A program made the translations under genes and the position numbers. From Bdellovibrionales bacterium (GTDB lineage: Bacteria > Bdellovibrionota > Bdellovibrionia > Bdellovibrionales > JAMPXM01), in NCBI GenBank assembly GCA_005792225.1, contig SXSP01000044.1:1-7683 (forward strand): a stretch of 7,683 nt of DNA, read 5' to 3'. The first letter of the stretch is position 1. The number at the start of each line of letters is the position of its first letter. Positions 1-5,020 of the stretch are shown piece by piece. The notes under the pieces are model-generated. The model was not told the DNA's origin and made no database searches. It worked only from the letters and a program-made list of their open reading frames with translations.

Positions 1-1
1 A

Positions 2-85
2 CTCGACCGCCGCCTCATTCGCGCCGGCACCCCCGAAGTACGCGAATCCCCTTGGGCCTTCCACTTTTCGATCGGAAGTTTTTAA
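2..85 (+). CDS. Possible C-terminal fragment of an unidentified protein
   Basis: An open frame enters from the left edge and stops at TAA (83-85). It gives 27 residues, ending WAFHFSIGSF. Support comes from codon use: about two thirds of third positions are G or C, many of them C (CTC GAC CGC CGC CTC), as in the clear genes of this window, and composition drops right after the stop. The aromatic-rich tail with a terminal Phe could suit an outer-membrane beta-barrel, but the alternation is imperfect and the fragment is too short to assign. No family recognised. It could be a chance open frame. Confidence 0.35.
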   Translation, partial: LDRRLIRAGTPEVRESPWAFHFSIGSF

Positions 86-265
86 GTTTAGGTTTGCCTG
101 AGTTGAGCTGGGTAGCACCTTTTCGATGCGCGCTTGCATATGGGTCGATGGCCGATCAAGTCCCTTCGACCTTTTCTGGCTCGAAGTTGAAGTGACCGGG
201 CCGTCGAATCGAGCACGCTCTTGATCTGCGGGAGCTCGCCGCAACTTAAAATCAGTCGCTTCTGA

Positions 266-291
266 GTAGGTCGCCGATTCAAGTTTGCTCC
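266..291 (+). repeat. GTAG-headed 26-bp repeat, copy 1 (degenerate)
   Basis: This copy starts GTAGGTCGCCGATTCAAG and ends GCTCC. It matches copy 2 (337-362) at 23 of 26 positions, 71 bases apart start to start. Here the inverted symmetry is lost, because the changes fall in the stem arms, so it looks like a decayed version of copy 2. Confidence 0.6.
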
Positions 292-336
292 AGGCCCGCG
301 CGCGAGGCCCCACGACTCCAACTCGCGACAAGTCCA

Positions 337-362
337 GTAGGTCGCCGAATCAAGTTCGGTCC
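337..362 (+). repeat. GTAG-headed 26-bp repeat, copy 2, with hairpin
   Basis: The repeat begins GTAGGTCG and continues into CCGAA-TCAAG-TTCGG (345-359), a perfect 5-bp stem with a 5-base loop. Known REP elements mobilised by RAYT transposases have a GTAG or GGAG tetranucleotide 5' of a short hairpin, and this unit has that layout. It lies 99 bases upstream of a RAYT gene on the same strand. REP identity is inference; only two clear copies are in view. Confidence 0.5.
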
Positions 363-400
363 GATCCACCGGCCCTCGCCGGACATCCATAAAAAATATT

Positions 401-406
401 TACAAT
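401..406 (+). promoter_or_regulatory. Possible -10 element (TACAAT) for the transposase gene
   Basis: TACAAT lies in an A/T-rich patch about 55 bases before the transposase ATG and matches 5 of 6 bases of the sigma70 -10 consensus. No recognisable -35 box is present at 16-18 bases upstream, so this would be a weak promoter at best. Confidence 0.25.
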
Positions 407-460
407 GCAAGTCGCATCATCGCTTGCGTCGACGGGCGGCTCAAAATACAACATCATTCG

Positions 461-1111
461 ATGGGCGGTCGTAAACAAAAGCAGCTTAAGTTCGAGATCA
501 AGCAACATGGTGGCCGACGAGCGGGTGCGGGACGGAAGAAACGTCTCAAACATGAGCTCACCCACTCATCGCGGCCAAAGATTGTGAAGCTCACGCCTCT
601 TCACATCAATATCAAACTTGTTTCTGGGTTACCGACTCTTCGGCGGCCTGTGTTTTTGAAGGAGTTCGCGAGAGCTGCACAACGAGCGCGCAAATTCGGA
701 TTCAACATCCAGCAGTTTGCAATTGAAGCGAATCACATTCACCTCATTGCAGAAGTCGAGAATAACGATCAGCTTGAACGCGGAATGACGAGTCTGAAGA
801 CATCGATTGCGTGGATCATTCGTAAACTTATGGGGCATGCGGGTCGAGTCTTCCTCTCTCGCTATCACTTACACGAGATCAAAACGCCAACTGAGATGAG
901 GAATGCGCTGAGGTACGTTCTCTTCAATCATGCAAAGCACACGGGGCAGCCCCCGTTTGCCGATGCGTTTTCGTCGGTTCTCTTCTGTGAGGAACTCGCG
1001 GCGAATGTGGCTCGTCAGACGCCGAGGTGGTTGGCTTACATTCGAATTGCCATCGCGCGGCCGCGGACTTGGCTCCAGCGCGCGGGATGGAAGCGCGGAC
1101 GCAGCTCCTGA
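461..1111 (+). CDS. REP-associated tyrosine transposase (RAYT, Y1/HUH family)
   Basis: A 216-residue single-domain protein of the IS200/IS605-related Y1 superfamily, single-strand nucleases that cut at REP-type hairpins through a tyrosine. The N-terminus carries the GGRRAGAGRKKR motif (residues 17-28) typical of these proteins. The HUH metal-binding motif is H92-I-H94 within NHIHLI. Y152 in LRYVLFN (150-156) is the probable catalytic tyrosine. The C-terminus has the TWLxRxGWKR motif (203-212) seen in related proteins. Start: this ATG is the first in frame after position 400 and gives the expected N-terminus, but no Shine-Dalgarno is visible. The gene is less GC-rich than its neighbours until its last ~25 codons, which may mark horizontal origin. 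Genes of this type are usually single-copy, domesticated and not flanked by insertion-sequence ends; I find no terminal inverted repeats. The family call is firm; present-day activity is unknown. Confidence 0.9.
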   Translation: MGGRKQKQLKFEIKQHGGRRAGAGRKKRLKHELTHSSRPKIVKLTPLHINIKLVSGLPTLRRPVFLKEFARAAQRARKFGFNIQQFAIEANHIHLIAEVENNDQLERGMTSLKTSIAWIIRKLMGHAGRVFLSRYHLHEIKTPTEMRNALRYVLFNHAKHTGQPPFADAFSSVLFCEELAANVARQTPRWLAYIRIAIARPRTWLQRAGWKRGRSS

Positions 1112-1217
1112 ACTTGACAGGAAACCAGGGGAGTGGCTCCCGCGTCGCCTGCGCGCGAATCTCACACGCTCGCGCGACCGCATCAGGGCGCGACCGCGCC
1201 CCCCATCTCCACAACAA
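1112..1217. other. GC-rich gap between convergent genes, with hairpins and a short direct repeat
   Basis: The transposase gene and the minus-strand PEP synthase/PPDK regulator converge here. GGGAG-TGG-CTCCC (1129-1141) is a 5-bp hairpin just after the transposase stop. GGGCGCG-AC-CGCGCCC (1186-1201) is a 7-bp hairpin. GCGCGACCGC occurs twice, at 1172-1181 and 1188-1197. Neither hairpin is followed by a T-run on either strand, so I do not call an intrinsic terminator. Confidence 0.5.
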
Positions 1218-2087
1218 TCAAAACAAAAACTTATCGGGAAGGCCCATGCGGGCGACGATGATGCGCGTGATTTCGGCGGCGGTTTCTTCGAGGGCGCGCT
1301 CGGTGACGTTGAAGACGGGCCAACGTTTGTTTTTGCGGAAGATTTCTTGGGCGTGCTGGAGTTCTTTTTCGATGTAGCCGAGGCTTGCGTAGTCGCCTCC
1401 GGGATCTTGACCGAATTTTTCGAGGCGGTTGCGGCGGATGCGCGTGAGGCTGTCGACGTCGATGATTAAGCCCACGATCTTCCTTTGGTCCACTTCGAAG
1501 AGTTCTTTCGGGAGCGGAGTTTCGATGACCATCGGAACGTTGGCGACTTTCCATCCTTTATGGCTCAGGAAAATCGACAGCGGAGTTTTTGACGTGCGAC
1601 TGATTCCGACGAGGATGATGTCGGCTTGATCGAGATCCGCGAGGCTTTTTCCGTCGTCGTGTTTGACGGTGTATTCGATGGCTTCGATGCGTTTGTAATA
1701 TCGTTCATCGACGCTTCTTAGGAGGCCCGCTTCGCCCTCGGAGTGGACGCCGAAGAATCGATCGAGAGATGTCAGCAGCGGCCCGAGAAGGTCGACGGAG
1801 AGCAAGCCCTTTCCGCTCGCGAGTTCCGTGATTTTGGTGCGCATCGAGGGACTCACGACGGTGTGGATGATGATGCCTTGTTTTTCGAAGGCTTCATTGA
1901 TCACGGATTCAACTTGGGCTTCGGTTCGTACGTTTTTGCAACGGACGATATTCAGATCCATCTGCTCGTATTGCACGAGGGCTGCGCGGGTCATGTTCGC
2001 GGCGGTTTCGCCGGTTCCGTCGGAGATGATGTAAACCGTGCGACGAACGCTCGCCGCTTCTCCGGTAGGTCCCGTGCCGTCGCTCAT
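1218..2087 (-). CDS. ppsR: PEP synthase / pyruvate,phosphate dikinase regulatory protein (DUF299 kinase-pyrophosphorylase)
   Basis: A bifunctional cytoplasmic regulator. In this family the enzyme uses ADP to phosphorylate, and so switch off, PEP synthase or pyruvate,phosphate dikinase on a threonine next to the catalytic histidine, and uses phosphate to reverse this. With the ATG at 2087 the product is 289 residues, close to the family's usual ~270-280. The family signature SDGTGETA is at residues 22-29, and the ADP-binding P-loop GISRTSKT at 161-168. An in-frame ATG further up (2162) would add 25 residues with no family counterpart and run 79 bases into the upstream gene. The ATG at 2087 instead overlaps the upstream stop as ATGA and has AAGG about nine bases ahead, so I prefer it. 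The 4-base overlap suggests translational coupling to the unknown 186-residue protein. The sequence does not say whether the target here is PEP synthase or PPDK. Confidence 0.93.
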   Translation of the reverse strand: MSDGTGPTGEAASVRRTVYIISDGTGETAANMTRAALVQYEQMDLNIVRCKNVRTEAQVESVINEAFEKQGIIIHTVVSPSMRTKITELASGKGLLSVDLLGPLLTSLDRFFGVHSEGEAGLLRSVDERYYKRIEAIEYTVKHDDGKSLADLDQADIILVGISRTSKTPLSIFLSHKGWKVANVPMVIETPLPKELFEVDQRKIVGLIIDVDSLTRIRRNRLEKFGQDPGGDYASLGYIEKELQHAQEIFRKNKRWPVFNVTERALEETAAEITRIIVARMGLPDKFLF

Positions 2088-2644
2088 TCCGTTAAACCTT
2101 GTTTCAGAAGGTCGTGCGCCTTTTCCATCACCCCAACTTGCCAGGGATGTGGGCGGTTGCAAACCAAAAGCACGACAACGCCCCGCCTCACCGAAATCGC
2201 GAAGACCGACGCATCTTGAAGCGAACGCAACTTCTCAAGACGGAATGCACGAAGGAGAGGACCGATGCGACCGCGCTTCACGCCCTCAAAACCGGAGGGA
2301 GGAATGGCGACTGAAATTTCCGTGCTCCCTTGCGGATTGAAAACGCTGCCGAACAGGAACATCGAGCGCAGGCGCGGGGCCGAGCCTTTCTTTTCTTCGA
2401 AAATGAAACCAGCTTCGAAAAAAGGTGCTAGCGCCGCGAACTTCTGTTCGATGCCGGCACTGCGACCGCGTGAGGGAAGGAGTTGCGCCGTCTCGAGATC
2501 GTTGCGAACGGTAAACACGGGTGCGGGTGTCGCGGCCGAAGGAACTTCCTGAATCAGCTCGCGCTCCCCTTCCAAAATGTCACCGAGGTATTCTTGAAAA
2601 TTGCGCGCGCGATCCGACCACTTCGAGAGCTTTGTGAAATCCAT
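2084..2644 (-). CDS. Conserved-looking protein of unknown function, coupled to ppsR
   Basis: A 186-residue protein with no signal peptide or membrane segment. I do not recognise the family. The N-terminal ~35 residues are charged and probably helical, followed by an Ala/Pro-rich linker (36-43). The C-terminal part alternates hydrophobic strands (95-103, 108-114, 146-162) with helical stretches, an alpha/beta pattern that could be a GAF- or PAS-like fold; that is a guess from the pattern alone. Upstream of the ATG only a weak GGA is visible. Its TGA overlaps the ppsR ATG by four bases, so the two products are probably made together. Codon use matches the neighbours, so the frame is very likely real. 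Working with the PEP synthase/PPDK regulator is inferred from position only. Confidence 0.8.
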   Translation of the reverse strand: MDFTKLSKWSDRARNFQEYLGDILEGERELIQEVPSAATPAPVFTVRNDLETAQLLPSRGRSAGIEQKFAALAPFFEAGFIFEEKKGSAPRLRSMFLFGSVFNPQGSTEISVAIPPSGFEGVKRGRIGPLLRAFRLEKLRSLQDASVFAISVRRGVVVLLVCNRPHPWQVGVMEKAHDLLKQGLTE

Positions 2645-2692
2645 GATTCCATCATAAGCCGGTTCGCGCGGGATGGCGGGTCCAGATGACGA

Positions 2693-3136
2693 CTAGTCGA
2701 CGAGTTCGACGTTTGCGCCCTTGACTGCCCAAGCACGATTGAAAGCTTCCGCCTTCATCTCGTCGGGCAGGAACACTCGCGTGAGTGGGCGCCCCAAATC
2801 ATCCCAAATTTTGAAGCAAGCCTCGACCCATCCGGCGGCATCTTGAATCTGCGGAACCACGATGGTCTTGGAATTCGGGAGCAAATTCTCACTCGCGATC
2901 ATGAGCGGCGCCGAGCGGAAGGTGCCGATCTCCGGCAGCTCGACCTCGCAATCCTGGATGACCTTTTGGATTTCGGGCGAGAGCTCACGCGACTTGTGAA
3001 GACCTGCCCTTTGGATCTGGAAGTTGAGATACCAGTCGAGCTTCCGCGCCCATCGAGAGTGCTGAGCTTCGGCCACGATCCAGAGGTCGCAGCCTGGTGA
3101 GAGAGCCGTGAGGGAGTCGACGGTTTTCAACGACAT
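2693..3136 (-). CDS. Small soluble protein of unknown function downstream of nusB
   Basis: A 147-residue protein with no signal peptide or membrane helix. I do not recognise it. The N-terminal third contains an aromatic-rich segment (WARKLDWYLNF, 29-39). The middle is acidic (QDCEVELPEIG, 61-71), and the C-terminal half has two hydrophobic strands (91-96 and 119-123) in a possible alpha/beta fold. It begins 31 bases after the nusB stop and ends 48 bases before the next gene, all on one strand, so it is probably part of the nrdR-nusB transcript. The Shine-Dalgarno is poor (GGAAAAG about nine bases ahead). The frame is well supported by codon use and operon position; the function is open. Confidence 0.75.
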   Translation of the reverse strand: MSLKTVDSLTALSPGCDLWIVAEAQHSRWARKLDWYLNFQIQRAGLHKSRELSPEIQKVIQDCEVELPEIGTFRSAPLMIASENLLPNSKTIVVPQIQDAAGWVEACFKIWDDLGRPLTRVFLPDEMKAEAFNRAWAVKGANVELVD

Positions 3137-3167
3137 CCCATCACTTTTCCAATGGACTGGCCGAAGG

Positions 3168-3563
3168 TCAACCGCTGATCGTGCGAGAGACGTGGTCGAG
3201 GATCCCGTTCACGAACGCGCCGGAATCAGTGCTTCCGAATTTTTTTGCGATTTCGACCGCCTCGTCGATGGCGATGTTCGGGGTCATCGCGGGCGAAAGG
3301 AACTTCATTTCGAAAACGGCGATACGCATGACGCTCAGATCGACGAGGCCCATGCGCGAGACTTTCCAGTGCGAACTGTGCGCCTGAATGATTCCGTCAA
3401 TCTCCTTCATGCGGGCCGACACTCCTAGAAAGAGCTGGCCACCGTACTCGGCGATCTCGGGTTCGATCGAGAAGTCGTGAACGAAACGACGGAGAGCTCC
3501 GTCAGCCGTCGGTCCCATGCCTTCGGTCGCGAACTCACGTTGGAACAAAAGCTGGAGCGCCAT
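3168..3563 (-). CDS. nusB: Transcription antitermination factor NusB
   Basis: NusB binds boxA RNA together with NusE (ribosomal protein S10) and helps RNA polymerase read through rRNA operons. The conserved C-terminal signature is clear: an IDEAVEIAKKFG segment followed by FVNGILDHV. The coordinates use the first ATG, giving 131 residues and starting MALQLLFQREF. The same frame continues upstream without a stop and encodes LRRRSRE directly before that Met, which matches the basic RRRxRExALQ N-terminus of the family. The true start is therefore probably a CTG at 3584-3582 (138 residues, near the usual ~139) or a CTG at 3629-3627 that overlaps the nrdR stop as CTGA. There is no ATG, GTG or TTG in this frame between the nrdR stop and 3563. 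The gene sits between nrdR and an unknown gene in a minus-strand cluster. Confidence 0.93.
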   Translation of the reverse strand: MALQLLFQREFATEGMGPTADGALRRFVHDFSIEPEIAEYGGQLFLGVSARMKEIDGIIQAHSSHWKVSRMGLVDLSVMRIAVFEMKFLSPAMTPNIAIDEAVEIAKKFGSTDSGAFVNGILDHVSRTISG

Positions 3564-3625
3564 CTCGCGAGAACGTCTTCTCAGTCCGTAGTTGTCTTTT
3601 CCCGTCGTCGAACTTGTTTGCGAAC

Positions 3626-4144
3626 TCAGTCCTCGTTCCCTTTCACGCTTCTCTTTTGCTCCGCGATTTGCATGGGTTCACCGTCGGCCGACAAGCGCTC
3701 CGCATGTTCTTCCAAGTGCGAGACGAATTCGTCAACGTCCTTGAATGTCTGGTAGACGCTCGCGAACCGAACGTAAGCGACGTCATCCAGGAGCCGAAGT
3801 TCTTTGATGACCTTTTGACCGACGGAATCCGAAGTGACTTCGCGCTCCGACCTCGAGAGGACCCATTTCGCGACACGATCAACGATTTGCTCCATCTGCG
3901 CAAGACTCACCGGTCGCTTTTGACAAGCGGCCTGAATCCCTTTCAAAACTTTCTCGCGACTGAATGGCTCGCGACGACCGTCTTTTTTGATGATGTAGGG
4001 ATACACCTGAAGGAGCGTCTCGAGCGTCGTGTAGCGACCCACGCACTTTAAACATTCCCGCCGACGGCGAATGGAATCGCCATCCCGACCGACCCGCGTG
4101 TCGAGCACGCGATCTTCAAGATGTCCGCAGAAGGGGCATTTCAT
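3626..4144 (-). CDS. nrdR: Ribonucleotide reductase transcriptional repressor NrdR
   Basis: NrdR is a nucleotide-sensing repressor that binds NrdR boxes before ribonucleotide reductase genes when dATP is high. The N-terminal zinc ribbon is intact: C3-x2-C6 and C31-x2-C34, followed by GRYTTLE. The ATP-cone covers about residues 49-139 and ends in the typical VRFASVYQTFKDVDEF. The length of 172 is slightly above the usual 150-160 because of an acidic/basic C-terminal tail. MKCPFCGH is the canonical start, so the ATG at 4144 is secure although there is no Shine-Dalgarno. A strong promoter ends only about ten bases before it, suggesting a leaderless transcript. It is the first gene of the minus-strand cluster, with nusB next. 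I see no NrdR box here, so its target is elsewhere. Confidence 0.96.
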   Translation of the reverse strand: MKCPFCGHLEDRVLDTRVGRDGDSIRRRRECLKCVGRYTTLETLLQVYPYIIKKDGRREPFSREKVLKGIQAACQKRPVSLAQMEQIVDRVAKWVLSRSEREVTSDSVGQKVIKELRLLDDVAYVRFASVYQTFKDVDEFVSHLEEHAERLSADGEPMQIAEQKRSVKGNED

Positions 4145-4153
4145 AAGTGGCCG

Positions 4154-4182
4154 ACTGTAAACGCATGCCTGCCGCGCGTCAA
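4154..4182 (-). promoter_or_regulatory. Sigma70-type promoter for the nrdR-nusB cluster
   Basis: On the minus strand TTGACG (4182-4177) is followed after exactly 17 bases by TACAGT (4159-4154), matching 5/6 and 4/6 of the consensus. The predicted transcription start is near 4147, leaving at most a few bases before the nrdR ATG. Confidence 0.65.
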
Positions 4183-4210
4183 GACCGCAGCACTTCAGAA
4201 GAAACCTATC

Positions 4211-4239
4211 TTGCGACGCATTCTGAATCGAGTTACTTT
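4211..4239 (+). promoter_or_regulatory. Possible promoter for the outer-membrane protein gene
   Basis: TTGCGA (4211-4216), a 17-base spacer and TACTTT (4234-4239) lie ahead of the strong Shine-Dalgarno of the next gene. The -10 box is weak, but position and spacing fit, with transcription starting around 4246. It points away from the nrdR promoter in the same 122-base gap. Confidence 0.35.
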
Positions 4240-4254
4240 TTTAGGGAAGTCTCC

Positions 4255-4261
4255 AAGGAGG
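4255..4261 (+). promoter_or_regulatory. Strong ribosome binding site that fixes the start at 4267
   Basis: AAGGAGG is a near-perfect anti-16S match, five bases before ATG 4267. It rules out the longer in-frame start at 4147, which would overlap the promoter region and add 40 residues ahead of the signal peptide. Confidence 0.85.
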
Positions 4262-4266
4262 TCGGG

Positions 4267-5013
4267 ATGACGGGGTCCAAAGGATTGGCTCTTTTCTTCG
4301 CAATTATCTTCGCGCTCGCGCTTTTTTCCGCGCCAAAAGCCTACTCACAGTCGATCGATGATGCCAGTGAAGGGGCGATCGAGCTCCCCGACGAAGAACC
4401 CTCGGCTTATCCCGAAAAAGAAGCGACTCCCACCGGTCGCAAGGCCGCCGAAAAGTACATGGCACCTCGCAAATCCACTCGCTCAAGAAACATCTCGGGA
4501 GTCGGCAGCGGCGGCGGTGGCGGAAGCCGGGGCGGAGGCGACCACTTCTTAGCCGTCCATCTCGGAATGATGGTGACCGACAACGCCTATAAATGGGGTG
4601 GCCGCGACTCCTCAGGCAACGTCGGTAAATGGAATGCCGGTGTTACCTACCGCGTGGGCGAATGGGTCAATTCCATGGACCTGAATGTGCGCATCGACGT
4701 GCAACGTTTTCAATTGGATGAGGGCAACGCCACCAAGCTGAGCTTCCTCCCCGTCATCACTTTCCCTGATGCTAGCAGCAAATTTCCGCTCTATTTCGGA
4801 ATCGGCGCGGGTCTCGGCGTTTTCGCCCAGCAGATTTCGAATGAATCGGCTCTCGCTTTCGACTATCAGTTGATCGCAGGCGCTCGCTTCTTCGACATTT
4901 TTGATAACACGGGCTTCTTCGTCGAAGCGGGCATGAAAAACCACGCCCACCTTCTAAGTGATGGGCAGTTCAACGGATCCTTCGTCGCCCTGGGAGCCGT
5001 GTTCACGTTCTAA
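4267..5013 (+). CDS. Probable outer-membrane beta-barrel protein, secreted
   Basis: A 248-residue protein. Residues 1-27 form a signal peptide: K5, a hydrophobic core LALFFAIIFALALF (7-20), then a likely signal peptidase I site after AYS or KA. The mature N-terminus (28-75) is hydrophilic and Pro/Glu-rich, followed by a Gly/Ser linker (78-91) that is almost only glycine. From 92 to the end, alternating strands with Gly turns (HFLAVHLGMMV, PLYFGIGAGLGVF, LIAGARFF, FFVEAGM) end in GAVFTF with a terminal Phe, the usual beta-barrel assembly signal. About 155 residues would fit a small eight-stranded barrel of the OmpA/OmpW-like size class. No exact family recognised. The flexible N-terminal arm before the barrel is unusual. 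The stop is seven bases from the next gene, so the two are probably co-transcribed. Confidence 0.8.
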   Translation: MTGSKGLALFFAIIFALALFSAPKAYSQSIDDASEGAIELPDEEPSAYPEKEATPTGRKAAEKYMAPRKSTRSRNISGVGSGGGGGSRGGGDHFLAVHLGMMVTDNAYKWGGRDSSGNVGKWNAGVTYRVGEWVNSMDLNVRIDVQRFQLDEGNATKLSFLPVITFPDASSKFPLYFGIGAGLGVFAQQISNESALAFDYQLIAGARFFDIFDNTGFFVEAGMKNHAHLLSDGQFNGSFVALGAVFTF

Positions 5014-5020
5014 GGAACCG

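Larger units (their letters stand above)
86..460. other. Non-coding stretch with degenerate repeats upstream of the transposase
   Basis: I see no convincing gene in these 375 bases. A 100-codon open frame exists on the minus strand (390-88), but its protein is low-complexity, Arg-rich and resembles nothing I know; it also reads through the repeats, which explains its internal similarity. Variants of a GCCGA-TCAAG core recur at about 151-160, 273-283 and 344-354, with a weaker one near 200-213. The last 90 bases are A/T-richer and probably hold the promoter of the transposase gene. Confidence 0.6.

Noticed and set aside
266..362. CRISPR-like array from the spaced repeats
   Set aside because: Only two imperfect units, no regular spacers, no further copies and no cas genes.
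88..390. A 100-codon open frame on the minus strand
   Set aside because: Protein is low-complexity and Arg-rich, it runs through the repeat units, and codon composition differs from the real genes; treated as chance.
1186..1201. GGGCGCG-AC-CGCGCCC hairpin as terminator of ppsR
   Set aside because: No T-run follows on either strand; on the minus strand the T-rich bases come before the hairpin, not after it.
930..1469. A 179-codon plus-strand open frame spanning the transposase end and ppsR
   Set aside because: Its second half is the antisense of ppsR, giving the acidic Phe/Asp-rich pattern typical of antisense frames, and it overlaps two well-supported genes.
2088..2162. Longer N-terminus for ppsR from ATG 2162
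   Set aside because: The extra 25 residues have no family counterpart and overlap the upstream gene; ATG 2087 gives the ATGA coupling and the expected length.
4147..4266. Longer start for the outer-membrane protein at ATG 4147
   Set aside because: It would put 40 residues before a clear signal peptide and read through the promoter region, whereas AAGGAGG sits correctly before ATG 4267.
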